A stretch of 64,000 nt of DNA from Camelus bactrianus (GCF_048773025.1 NC_133546.1:63256001-63320000); one strand, 5' to 3'. Shown: positions 35,655-46,335, numbered from the stretch's first letter. The notes: generated from the letters alone by a model not told the origin. A program made the numbers and translations.

Positions 35655-35992
35655 CTATAGTCTAAATGTTTGTGTCCCCCAAGAACTCGTACACTGAAAT
35701 CCTAACCCCTAAAGTTGATGATCTCAGTAGGCAGGGCCTGTGGGAGACGCTTAAGCCATGAACGGGACCTGTGCCTTACGAAAAAGAGAGCTCTCTGGCC
35801 CCTTCTACCACGTGAGCACACAGTGGAAAGGTGCCGGCTCTGAGCCAGGAGGAGACCCTTGACCAGAATACGACCGTGCTGGCACCTTGCTCTTGGGCTT
35901 CCCAGCCCCCAGGACTGTGCGAAATCCGTTTCTGTTTATGAGCTGCCCGGTCTGTGGGGCTTTGTTGTAACAGCCCCAACAGACTGAGACAT
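35655..35992 (+). repeat. ERVL-MaLR LTR fossil (MST/MLT1 type)
   Basis: TAGTCTAAATGTTTGTGTCC, CTACCACGTGAGCACACAGT, CTTGGGCTTCCCAGCCCCCA and CCAACAGACTGAGACA follow a MaLR LTR in sense. A solo LTR of about 340 bp inserted in the old L1. Placental-mammal age. Confidence 0.82.
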
Positions 35993-36030
35993 CTGCAAAT
36001 ATTAAAGACAATCAGCCAAGAATGTAAAAC

Positions 36031-36425
36031 CCTATGTCTGTAGGTCTGTTTCTGTTTTGTAAATAAGTTTATTTGTGTCCTTTAAAAAGATTCTACATGT
36101 AAGTGGTATCAAAAGGTATTTTTCTTTCTCTTTCTCGCTTACTTCACTTACGGTTACAAGGGGAGAAAGGGGGTGGGAAGGGATAAATTTGGGAGTTCAA
36201 GATTTGCAGATACACACTACTATATATAAAAGAGATAAGCAACAAGTTTATACTGTATGGCACAGGGAACTATATTCGATGTCTTGTAGTAACCTATAAT
36301 GAAAAAGGATATGAAAAGGAATATATATACGTTCATATATGACTGAAACATTGTGCTGTACACCAGAAACTGATACAACATTGTAAACAACTATACTTCA
36401 ATTAAAAATATATATATATAAAAAC
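36031..36425 (+). mobile_element. Twin-primed (5'-inverted) L1
   Basis: 36031-36150 is antisense L1 (TGTCTGTAGGTCTGTTTCTG ... TTACTTCACTTA); at 36151 the element switches to sense (CGGTTACAAGGGGAGAAAGG) and runs to the 3' tail. AAAACC occurs at both outer edges and may be a short target duplication. Confidence 0.85.
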
Positions 36426-37024
36426 CTGCCCATGAGATCAGGGGAAAAATGATGAAACAGTTTTACAAACAAGATCTACCAACCATTGAAGGAACAGATT
36501 CCTGCCACGTAGGAATTTCATCATAAAATAGAAAAAAGGAAGATTTGCCTACCCTAAAATACATGTTACATGACCAGTATTACTCTGTTATTAGAACCAG
36601 ATTAGAATGATTTAAAAGATGAAAATAACAATGCTAATCTCACTTATAAACATTGACAAAATCTCTTTAATAAAAGATTAGCAAAGAAAATTCAGCGATT
36701 AAAAAACAAAACAAAACAAGAATTATGACCCAATTGGGTAACTGGGCTTATCCCAAGAACATGAGTTAAGTTTAGAAAATCTATTTTTTATTTACATTTT
36801 ATCTATTATCACATTAGCTGAATAAAAGAGAAAATAAGATCATCTCAGTAGATAAAGAAAAACATTTCCTAAAAATCTGATGATTTAAGAAAAACAGCAC
36901 ATTTGTTTACAAACTTAGAAGGAAATTTTCTCAACTTAAAAATGTTAGCAATAGAAAAATCATACATAATGTAAAAAATGGAATAAGAAAAACATTTGAT
37001 AAAATTAACACTTTTAAAAATTAA

Positions 37025-37300
37025 AAACACAAATTCAGATATAGAGAATAAACTAGTGGTTACCAGTGGAGGGCAGGAGAGGGGGAAGGGAAATATAACG
37101 ACGGGGATTGAGGGCTACAAACTATTAGGTGTAAAATAAGCTAGAGGGATAGATTGTACAACATGGGGAATACGGCCAGTATTTTATAATTGTAAATGGA
37201 GTGTAACTTTTAAAAATTGTGAATCACTATATTGTACACCTGTAAGATATAATATTGTACAGCAACTATATTTCAATAAAAAAAATTTAAAACAAATGAT
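37025..37300 (+). mobile_element. L1 3' end of an older subfamily nested in the ancient L1
   Basis: AATAAACTAGTGGTTACCAG, then TTGTGAATCACTATATTGTA and CAACTATATTTCAATAAAAA are an L1 3' UTR distinct from the younger copies. Ancient ORF2 sequence resumes after the tail. Confidence 0.8.
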
Positions 37301-38229
37301 GTGCAAACTAGGAGTAAAAAGGAACTTCCCTAAACTGATAAAACTTGTAAAGCTACAACAAATATCCTATTTAATGGCAAAACATTAGAAACATTCCTTT
37401 CTTAATTTAAAATTAATAAGATAAAGACTTTCTAAGATTACACTTTTTTGGGGAGGTGGAGATGGGGGTCAATTTCCCACACAGGAAGAAAGAATAGGAA
37501 AATTATAGGAATAAAGATTTTAAAGGAAGAAATAAAATTACCATTAGTCACAGATGCTATTCATTATCTAAATAGAAAACTCAAGAGAAAATAGGCCAAT
37601 TATTAGAATTACTAGTTGAAGCCAGAATGTATACTAGACATGAGACAAATAAATAAAAATAGGTTGCATTCCTAAATATCAAAAAATACATATACATGTA
37701 ATTCTAAAGCACATTCTATATACAACAGCAACAAAATATAAGGTACTAGAAGTAAATCTAGTGAAAATGCATGTCTTCATGAAGGGAATTATAAAAATTT
37801 ATTGACAGACATTAAAGGAGTTCTATATATGTGGAGATATGTATCATGTTCAAGGTTAAGAAGAGTAAATATTTTAAGGATGTTAATTGCCACCTGACCC
37901 CCCACCAAATAAGCTATAAGGCTTCAGTCATAATCCCAACAGTACTGTTCATGAAATTTGACAACTTTGTCTTAAAATGTATACAGAAGAGCAAAGAACC
38001 AAGGACAGGCATGACAATTCTGAAGAACTTCAGGGTGAGGACCCTCACCCTAACAGCTATGCAGACTCTCCTAAAGCTTGAAGAGTGAAGCAACGTGGTG
38101 CAGGGAAGGGCCAAAGAAACCCACAAACCCACAGACTAGAGAACTCAGGTATTGATGCATTCCTGGATGAAAACCTGACACCCGAGAACATGACACACTT
38201 GGCTTTTTAAATCAAGGAGGAAAGGACAA

Positions 38230-38520
38230 ACTGGTCCAGTGCTTTTCACATTTTGTTCTACCAGAGTCACCCACAGTGAGAAATGCATTTAATATTGCAA
38301 CCCAAACCACAGCCATATGTCTGTAGGTAAATATATACATAAAACAAAATCAGAAGATTCAAGGAAAATTGTTATAGTGACTATGTGCAAGGCATTCCGG
38401 CATTTTCTATTTAGCCCCATTTCATTTAAAAAAAAAATAAACCCCATAAAACTGTTGTAACCCATAAAACTTATTCTATAACCATGACAGAGTTGTGACC
38501 TTCAATTTGAAACACTGCAC
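38230..38520. mobile_element. Probable hAT-type DNA transposon remnant
   Basis: CAGTGCTTTTCACATTTTG at one end and the reverse complement CAGTGTTTCAAATTG at the other are similar inverted ends. The interior phrase ATTGCAACCCAAACCACA fits a known mammalian hAT pattern. Family not fixed. Confidence 0.45.
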
Positions 38521-39239
38521 TGTACAATGAAGTTCTGGATAGAGAATTGCGTGCAGAGTGGCATGCTGGTGTAGGTCACCAGAGGTCGGAGAAGGAGTTG
38601 ACTTGCAGCATTTGCCCATGACCGTGGTATAAAAATTCCTACCATGGCCAATACGAGCTAGCAATGTGTTTAACACCAGCTACCGGAATTCCTGAGCATT
38701 TAACAGTGGACTTTCATGGGCTGGTACGAGGTAGTTCTAACACACTACTAATTCTTGGATAACTGGTTACCCATTTGAAAGAAAGAATCAGACCACTACA
38801 TCTCACCACACATGCACATTAATCTCAGATGAATAACATACCTGACATGTGGAAAGCAAAGTCATTTGTGAATGTGAAATGTGAAAAGCAAGTTAGAAAA
38901 ATGAAAAACAAAAAACAGTACTACATCTTTTTGACTCCCGGGGAGGAAAGGATTCTTAAATGATATGAAAAACACAAGCCACTAAGGGAAAGCTTGATAC
39001 ATCTGATTACATTTAAAATAAACATTCCTGAGCATTAAAATACATCACTTAAAAAGTCAAAAGTCAAAAAACAAGAAAACAGAAAAAACCCCAAACAAAC
39101 AAAAAAAACAAGCCGCAGACTAGGTTACAACATTTGCAACTCACAGGACAATTCAGAATTTTAAAGGCACTCTTATAAGTCAGTAAGAAAAAGGTAACCC
39201 AACAAAAAAAATACACAGAGACATGTGCCATTAATTTAC

Positions 39240-39789
39240 AGCAGTGATGCTCTAAATGGCAGAAGAAAAAGGCAAGGAGGGAAAGAAGGATGGAGGGAGG
39301 AAGAAAAAGAACTCAGTCCCACTTGGGTTAGTTGTATCCCTTGGGCTCAGACTGGAAAGCAACATTCACACCCAGTTGTCCAACGTAAGAAATTTAATTC
39401 AGAGGCTTTGGAAACCCAAAAGGGAAAGCAACCAAGAGCTGTAACTGCAGGAACCCCTAGGCTGGAAAGGAAAGAGAAGAGATTGTGTTTTCAGACTCCA
39501 GGTCTGGGGCCACCCAGCAGGCACTGAGTGGAGAAGGGACCAGCCAGCCGAGTGGGAGGCAGAATGGATGGGGAGAAAGATCCTGGCTTCTCTCCTCCAT
39601 CTCCTACCAGTGCTTCCCATCAACTGAACAAAAATGGAAGCTAGTGGGCAAGGGACCCTGGGAACTGTCTTTTCAGAGGCAGGCTTCCCAGGATGGAGGA
39701 GAGGAAAGATCTGAGAGCAAACAGGTAAATGCCCAGCACGTCAGGGGAAGGCACTGAGACCATTCCGCACGTTAGACCTGGAATATTTC
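39240..39789. other. Non-L1 segment inside the ancient L1
   Basis: GA-rich then GC-richer sequence with no L1 similarity, separating L1 ORF2 pieces. No family recognised. The 100- and 90-codon frames here look like chance. Confidence 0.4.
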
Positions 39790-40404
39790 TAAAGTCAAAC
39801 AATAAAAAGCATTTCAAGCATACAAACTGATGAGAACTCTAACAGATAGTGAATGAGCAGGTAAATTGACACAACCAATTTTGAAAATAAAGGGTTTTTT
39901 CCTCCAGTAAAATTGGAAGTGCAAATCTATGACCTAGAAATCCTACTCCTAGGTATAAATATTCCAGAGAAAATTCTCACACATATGCACAAGGAGACAT
40001 GTCCAAGAATATTAACCATTTGGGGATGGTTAAAAAATTGGAAACAATTTCAAGGTTCAATAGGAGAATTGATTTTTAATGTTATATATTCATACAATAA
40101 TGGAATACTATTTCACAGTTAAAATGAATTAACTAGGGCTACACATATTAACATGGATTTACCCCCCAAACCAGGGCCATTAAAAAAAAGCAAGGAGCAG
40201 AAGACCATATACAAAGTCGTTCGTGGAAAGTTTAAAACCATAAAAGACAATTCTGCATTTTGCATGGGGATGGTGTTTGGGACTGTGTACACAGTTAAAG
40301 ACATGCATGGGAATGGTAAACACCAATTGTAGGATAATGGTAACCCTGGGAGTGAGACAGAAGAAAATGCGATTATGGAAGTGGCCCTCGGGGTCTTCAA
40401 CAGT

Positions 40405-40583
40405 TTTTTTTTTTTTCAAAATAAACTCTTTATTATAAAATATATTGTTTAAAAAATGGATAGACAAAGCCACAAGTTAAAGGAAAATTTTCTCAATACA
40501 TGAATATGACAATGGATTAGGGTTGAGTGAATATAATAAAATCCTCCTAAATGTTAATAATAAAATCTATTCAAAAAATAAGT
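40405..40583 (-). pseudogene. Short retrocopy of an mRNA 3' end, 11-bp target-site duplication
   Basis: TCTTCAACAGT is present at 40394-40404 and 40584-40594. The 179-bp insert starts with a T-run on the plus strand. On the minus strand it ends ATAATAAAGAGTTTATTTTG followed by the A tail, a textbook AATAAA position. No SINE or L1 similarity; the parent transcript is not recognised. It sits inside the 3' part of the ancient L1. Confidence 0.82.
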
Positions 40584-40705
40584 TCTTCAACAGTATTTTT
40601 AAGTGCTTTGTTTCTCCAGCTAGGTAGGCAATACTTACTTGTTCATCACATTTTCTCTCCACGTTTTTGTATGTCTGAAATATTTGATTTTTATTAAAAA
40701 GATAA

Positions 40706-40964
40706 GGAAGCACTGGCATCAAAGTACTTTTATTACTTCACTAAATATATCAATCCCAGTGTTTGTCAAAACTCTGAAATGTGTTCATAGGAATTCACAA
40801 CACAAAGCTTGTGTAAGAAACAGCAATGGTTCATAAAGTGCCCATTAATTATACCCTGTGTTTCTCAGCTTACAAAAAACTTGTGGTATTTCCTCCAAAA
40901 AGCTCAGCTTCTTTGTTTCATTGAATATATAAGAACCCAGAGTATTTTGTTAGTGTGTTTGTGG
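40706..40964. other. Intergenic, no recognised element
   Basis: Short unique stretch between the L1 and a MIR. Confidence 0.4.
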
Positions 40965-41115
40965 CCAGCATGCATTAAGTGCCTACTCTGCTCAGCCACC
41001 AATCATTCCCATTGTACAGATGAGAAAAACACAGCACCAAGAGAGGAAGTCCATTACCCAAAGTCACCAGCTAATCGGGGATAGGGCCTTCTCCACATTC
41101 GCTCTTCTGCCCTGC
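40965..41115 (-). repeat. MIR SINE fragment
   Basis: Antisense MIR: ATTAAGTGCCTACTCTGCTC, CCCATTGTACAGATGAGAAA, CCAAAGTCACCAGCTAATCG. Confidence 0.8.
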
Positions 41116-41289
41116 CCAGGGCAGCCCTTGTGTTCCTGTCTCACTTAAGTAGTTTTTAAACAAGGATAGATAAAATAAGAGTGCTTCTGGCAGTCTCTAG
41201 ACCTGACCATCACGTGGGAGCGTTCTAATCTCACAGAATAGAAGACAAAATTCAGAGGGCTCTCTGGGATAAGCGAGCCCTCCCCATCA

Positions 41290-41480
41290 GAACCCTGCCT
41301 CCTACCAGTGTGTGACCTTGGCCAAGTTAATCAGACTGACTGTTCTCCAGTCCTGGTTCTACCACTTGGTGACTCGTCACTTAGCTTCTTGAAGCCTCAT
41401 CCCCAAACCAAGCATTGTATGCCTGCCTTGTTGAGTTTGAGGGTATTAAGTGAGAGCACGTGCTTGGCTCTTCCACACTG
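41290..41480 (+). repeat. MIR SINE fragment
   Basis: Forward MIR-like text (TTCTACCACTTGGTGACTCG, TCACTTAGCTTCTTGAAGCC), then TTAAGTGAGAGCACGTGCTT. Confidence 0.6.
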
Positions 41481-41689
41481 CCGGGTTCTATGACTGCCCT
41501 GGGACTCCTACCCAAGGGCAGAGCCAAGGTGCCCATCTCTTCCCCACCCCACGTTCAGTCACCTCACACTGACATTGGCCCTGGCAAAGGGACGTAAACC
41601 ACAAAAATTCTACACATCGAAGCTTTTTTTTTTTTTGAGAGCTGGTTGTTCAACATTTACCAGCAACCCCTGCAGGGTGGTTGGAATTT

Positions 41690-41735
41690 ACTTTGTCAAT
41701 TAAAAAGCACTATGTAAATATTAGCTATTATTATT
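41690..41735 (+). repeat. MIR 3' end piece
   Basis: AAAAAGCACTATGTAAATAT followed by TAGCTATTATTATT is the MIR terminus. Confidence 0.6.
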
Positions 41736-41832
41736 TATGATTTCATGACTAAGACGACAATATGGAGAATGTTTAGGGGTGAAATCACCTTCCACTGGAA
41801 CGTTGCTCTCCACCTCACGGGACACCTGGGCA

Positions 41833-41834
<2 letters not shown>

Positions 41835-41876
<42 letters not shown>
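41835..41876. repeat. CA microsatellite (21 units)
   Basis: The longest pure dinucleotide repeat in the window, likely highly polymorphic. Confidence 0.97.
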
Positions 41877-41878
<2 letters not shown>

Positions 41879-43094
41879 CTTTCCTCTGCCCCAGCTAGGA
41901 TGATGGGGGGCCAGGGAACCAGCACTTTTCCCTGAGTTGGTCCAGCACAAAGGGGCACATCTCCATGGCTTCATTCCTGAGGGAACAGGTGGTGTCTTCA
42001 CCTGTTACTTCTGAGTCTGACCTGTGTTGTGCTCTTCCTGAAACCCCAGTGATTCCTGAATCTCCCCCTCTGGTTGCCTTTGCTACTTCCTAACTGGGTG
42101 AGGGAGACTGCCTCTTCTTCTGATGGTTGATTGCTCAGAATTCCCACCTTCCCAAAGGTTTAGAACAATAAATTCAAGATTTTAAAATATGAAAGTATAG
42201 TTATCAAAATACACCACCCAATATATGAAAGGCAACGAGGAAAATCTGGACATAACATGATTTCTGTGATTTTTTTTTCTAAACTGCACCTTAAGAATGT
42301 GGCTATCCTGAAAACTGCCTTGTGACAATTCTTGTATAAATAAGATATTAATTTGCTCAGAAAGTGGGAGAGCCTCAGCAGGATGAACACAACAGCTGCA
42401 TGTGTTTCACTAAGAATTTCAGCAGCTTTTCCCTTAGACGTGTTTCAAGAGCAAGGGTTATCTGGACAGAGCACAAGTAACTGCGTTTCTCAGCATGTCT
42501 AAATGAGAGGAAACAGTAATGAGGCCTACGCAGGCGACCTCAGCAAACACTACAATACAACCGCATTCCCCGCGTGATTCTGATCAGCATGGGCTGAGAT
42601 GGCTGATTAGAAAATCCTAAATCAGAACGTAAGATCCTTGAATTCGAGAAAGAAAGTTGACGGCATCATTTTCAGATTCACCTTCAAGCACCCAGCTGCT
42701 ACAGAGCAACAGACAAAATGTGCTGCCACATGTAAATGGTTGTTCCTCCCATAGAGCCAAGCTTCCACACGGCACGGGTGGCTTGTATTTGCCTCTACGG
42801 CGGCAGTTCTGACTCTCACCATTTAACATGTTTTCCGTTGAACCAGAACTGACAGTGTCACATGAGGGTCCTGCTTGCCATTAGCTGCTTGCCTCCCTTC
42901 CAGAACGTCCTCCCTACTCCATCACTAGAGTTTCCTTCCTAGAATTTCAGTCATTCACATATCAACTGCACAGTTCCCTCCTGCCTCCCGCACTAGTATT
43001 TATTTTACATTCTTAATCTTGGTTGAATTTAAATTGATTTACATCTCTAAGTTTATTCCTGCTCTAAGCACTCCATACGATTTGCTGTCACACA
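41877..43094. other. Intergenic, repeat-poor stretch
   Basis: About 1.2 kb with no repeat or gene I recognise. Candidate for conserved non-coding DNA simply because it is repeat-free; not shown from sequence alone. Confidence 0.4.
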
Positions 43095-43665
43095 ATGGAA
43101 GAAACATGTTCACAAAACATGACTGATGAGGGACTTGTATCCAGATACATAAAGAATGTTTACAATTTAATAACAAGAAGAAAAACAATCCCATTAAAAA
43201 TGGGCAGAAGATTAAAACAGACACCCTACAAAAGACAATGCACCAATGACTGATAAGCACATGATAATGTTACACACCAGCAGACATCAGACAAATGCAA
43301 ATTAAAACCACAATGAGATAGTACTACCCACTAAAATGTAAGAGTAATGATTCAAGTTTGCTGAGGATGTGGAAGAACTGAAAGTCTGATACAACACAGG
43401 CAGGAATATAAACTGGTACAACCAGCTGGAAAAAAAAAAAGACCTGGCACTTTCTTAAAAGCTTGAAACCGTACATTCCAAAACACGATTATCTAGCTGG
43501 TATATGTCTCTGCATTAGAGCTAGAAACAGATGCAGAATAAAATAGCATTTTAAACATAAGTTAAATATACGGTTACCATACAACCCAGCAATTTCACTT
43601 CTAAGTATTCATCCTAGAGAAATGAAAAAATATGTTCACAGAGAGACTTTGACATGAATGTTCTG
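43095..43665 (+). repeat. Old L1 ORF2 3' fragment
   Basis: GGACTTGTATCCAGATACAT, AAAAATGGGCAGAAGATTAA, CAAATGCAAATTAAAACCAC and AATTTCACTTCTAAGTATTC are in L1 ORF2 order. Decayed. Confidence 0.85.
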
Positions 43666-44424
43666 GGGATGGAGGCAGTAGAAGCTTCTTGACCAGCCCC
43701 TTGCACCTGCGAAGCTTCCTCAGCTGGGTGTTGGTGACAAGGATTGGTAATATCACGTTCCTCCTGAGTACACCATTCATTCAGTAAAGACTTCGCTGTT
43801 TACAAAATATTCACAGGGTAACTGGAGACCACCCCCCACCCCCCGCCACTTATTTCTGTGAAGCACTGCTGCTACCTCAAATAAGACTGAAAAATCAAAA
43901 TCAGCTTATGCTTAGCCACAGATACATCCAAAAGTTGCCTCATGGGAAGCTCATGACTTTTCTTGATACGCTTTGCTGAATCCCCCCCACCTGTGAAAGT
44001 TCTGGAAGGCTGCACACGGCCGCGGGGAGGGAGAAGAGCTGCCCACACAGCAGAGCGCAGGAGGGCCCCCTGCTGGACTGCCAGCTGCGGGGAAAGCGGC
44101 CAGCCAGGAAGTGCCATTTAGGACAGAGTGTTCCTCACTCACCCAGCTGGTCTAGACGGGCTCAAAGAGAATTTAAATTGAACCCATTCCAAAGCACCAG
44201 ATGACTGTGTTAGGCCATGGCACAAGACGCTACACTTTCCTTATCTTTCCTGACACCTCTAGTTTGGGCTAAGAATCAAAATAGCTGTCCAGGGTCTCTT
44301 AAACTTTCTAACACATCCAATTCACAGCTGCATGTGTCTCCAAAACCTTTCACTGTCGCCTTTTAAAATTCCCCTCAGACAGTACCCCATATTGTTGCCT
44401 TCAAACACATTTCTACTACAAAGA
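43666..44424. other. Region just past the CYB5R4 3' end
   Basis: GC-rich centre (43980-44110) and a strong CTCF-like motif. No repeat or gene recognised. Confidence 0.45.
44065..44076 (-). promoter_or_regulatory. Strong CTCF-like motif downstream of CYB5R4
   Basis: The minus strand reads CCAGCAGGGGGC, which fits the CTCF core consensus at every position. It lies about 0.9 kb past the stop codon. Motif evidence only; binding not shown. Confidence 0.5.
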
Positions 44425-44956
44425 TTAAAAAGTACTTAAGTATTTTTTTATTCTACTCTGTGTCAAGGCCATATACACACAAAATGTTTGGATCACTTAA
44501 TAAGTTATAACATTCCATGTTTCTATAGCAATAACAAGGACATAAACGATCACTTCCTGAGTTAACAGTGCAATGTAAAATTTAATCTGTATTGCTAATA
44601 AGACATTTTACAGCATAGAAACGTGATCAAAATGATCATTACTTTATCATGTCATAAAACACAAGAGCTTATTGTAAAACAGTGATACAGTTTAAATGGT
44701 AAGGAACTTTGTGATTCAAAACAAAATCCCTCATGTACTTGTTGCCATGATTGATTTTCCAGGACAAATATCAGTAGTAAAATAAGTTATGGTACAAAAT
44801 AAAGTCAACAGGTTATCTATAGTGAAGGAACATTTGATTTCATTTAAGAAACTGAAACCTGGATTCTAGTTAACCTTTCAGTATATACAAAAATGTTTCT
44901 TAAAAAACCCTAAGTAATCACAAATTTAGATAAAACAGTTGAATGACAGCTCTTTA
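44425..44956 (-). other. CYB5R4: Predicted CYB5R4 3' UTR
   Basis: About 530 bases after the stop are AT-rich and contain no repeat family I recognise, as expected for a 3' UTR. The 5' edge is fixed by the stop codon. The 3' edge is inferred from the AATAAA at 44447-44452 plus the usual 10-25 bases to cleavage. A longer isoform reaching into the 43.7-44.4 kb segment cannot be excluded. Confidence 0.55.
44447..44452 (-). promoter_or_regulatory. Candidate distal poly(A) signal (AATAAA) of CYB5R4
   Basis: The minus strand reads GAATAAAAAAATAC here, about 510 bases after the stop codon. It is the first canonical hexamer I find downstream of the one at the stop, so it is the best candidate for 3'-end formation. 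Confidence 0.5.
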
Positions 44957-44958
44957 TT
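44953..44958 (-). promoter_or_regulatory. AATAAA hexamer overlapping the CYB5R4 stop codon
   Basis: The minus strand reads GCATAATAAAGAG, so the TAA stop supplies the first bases of a perfect poly(A) hexamer. If used, it would give an mRNA with almost no 3' UTR. No strong GU-rich element is obvious just downstream, so use is uncertain. Confidence 0.4.
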
Positions 44959-45011
44959 ATGCTGTAAAACTATGGATCTCGTCTTTGGAAAAGTTCAGAT
45001 CATGCAGCAAC
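44957..45011 (-). CDS. CYB5R4: CYB5R4 terminal coding exon with stop codon
   Basis: The last exon finishes a split lysine codon and encodes LLHDLNFSKDEIHSFTA followed by TAA. The C-terminal SFTA end is that of CYB5R4. The acceptor is TTTTCCAG. Counting back from the stop numbers the six visible exons at about residues 272-521, the full length I recall for the human protein, so no exon has been missed between them. The intron before it is 3,739 bp. The stop codon overlaps a canonical AATAAA hexamer, described separately. Confidence 0.94.
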
Positions 45012-45189
45012 CTGGAAAACATAATAAAAAAGCACATGTTTCTTAGAGAAAATGTTTAAAAATAAAGAAGTAAGGTCAAAGTTTACCATCATAACCACAG
45101 TATTTTTTCATTTTCCCCATTTGGTATGTACTTTCTAAGAAAGCCTACAATTATCACTTCCAAAAGAAATTAACAATAATTCCTCGACA

Positions 45190-45775
45190 CCATCAAATAC
45201 CTATTCAGGGTGCAAATTTTCAATTGTCTCAGAAATGCCATAATTTTTCAAAGTTTGTTTGAATCAAGATTCAATTAAAGTCTACCCACAGTGACTGATT
45301 TACATCTCTGTTAGGTACCTTTTGATATTTCAGAACCCCTCCATCTCCCTCTCCCTGTCCTGCAGTTTATTTGTGGACAAAATCAGATTTTTATGTGTTG
45401 AGTCTCTCACAGTCCTCATTTTGCTACATCCCTGTGGTTTACTTTAAATAATACGTTCCCTTTTCCTCTTACCTCCCACAATTTAGTAATTGGACCTAGA
45501 GGCCTGATTAGGTACAGGCTCCATTCTTCTTGACGAGACTACTTCATAGACAGCACTCTTTCATCAGGAGGCACGTGATACGTGGTGGCCTCTCTGGATG
45601 CTAACAACCACTGACGACCTCCATACAGATCCATCAGTTCATTAAGGACTGAAGCTGGTGATATTCAACTTACTATTTTTCATTCATTTATCAGCTGAGG
45701 AATTCTATAAAGAGTAATGTCTATTCATTTGTTACATGGTTACCCAGTGGTAGAGCTCACACAGAAAAGGCAGAA
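45190..45775 (-). repeat. Old L1 (L1ME type) 3' UTR, antisense
   Basis: TGTTTGAATCAAGATTCAAT, AAAGTCTACCCACAGTGACT and TTTCATCAGGAGGCACGTGA follow the antisense L1ME 3' UTR. Confidence 0.7.
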
Positions 45776-45803
45776 CAAATGCTTGATTTTTTTCCCCTTT
45801 ATT

Positions 45804-45964
45804 TATTTATCTTTCAAAATTTTATTTATTTATTAATTATTTTGGGGAGGGAGGAGGTAATTAGGTTTTTATTTATTTATTTAATGGAGGTACTGGGGAT
45901 TGAACCCAGGACCTTGTGCGTGCTAGGCACACACTTTACCACTGAGCTGTACCCTCCCCTCCTC
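45804..45964 (-). mobile_element. Camelid tRNA-derived SINE, full form
   Basis: Antisense SINE with TTTATTTATTTAATGGAGGT, B box and A box, ending GTACCCTCCCC. TTTTTTCCCC-TTTATT at 45788-45803 and the same with one extra C at 45965-45981 form the target-site duplication. Confidence 0.93.
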
Positions 45965-46139
45965 TTTTTTCCCCCTTTATTCACCAGTTTTCAAAGTAAG
46001 GAGTTGATATCTTAGCATTCTATCTAAATTTCTCCCCACTGAACAGGAAAAGCAGAAATACTGCTTAAGTATGATTCAGCTTGGAAAATACTAGAAATGG
46101 AGACTAAAATCTTACAAGTAGCTCTGTTTAAAAAGCTGC

Positions 46140-46335
46140 TGAAAATAATAAACATTTACTTAGTACTTAGTATATGTAGTCACTGTGTTCAGCACTTCAC
46201 ACGCATTAAGTATTATTATTTACTCCCTGGGACAGGTGAGTGCTCTAAAGCTGAGAAGGATCTGGCCCTAGCACACTTGGCTAGTGACTGGAGGATGAAT
46301 GTAAGTGGGAGGGCTGGGATTTAAACCCCAACTGG
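46140..46335 (-). repeat. MIR SINE fragment
   Basis: Antisense MIR: AACATTTACTTAGTACTTAG, CAGCACTTCACACGCATTAA, GGGAGGGCTGGGATTTAAAC. Confidence 0.85.

Larger units (their letters stand above)
35310..40705 (+). repeat. Ancient L1 (L1M class) ORF2 to 3' end, broken by many insertions
   Basis: Pieces in correct ORF2 order lie along 5.4 kb: TTGAAAAGATTGATATGAGA (35430), AGATCATCTCAGTAGATAAA (36838), ATCATGTTCAAGGTTAAGAA (37842), AATCCTACTCCTAGG (39938), AATGGAATACTATTTCACAG (40099) and a 3' UTR ending near 40705 with TTTGATTTTTATTAAAAAG. Later insertions sit between the pieces. Too decayed to code. Confidence 0.75.

Noticed and set aside
1-44000. Exons of MRAP2, the expected next gene
   Set aside because: No open frame matches the MRAP2 protein as I remember it, and there is no CpG-rich first exon. 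It probably lies beyond the left edge.
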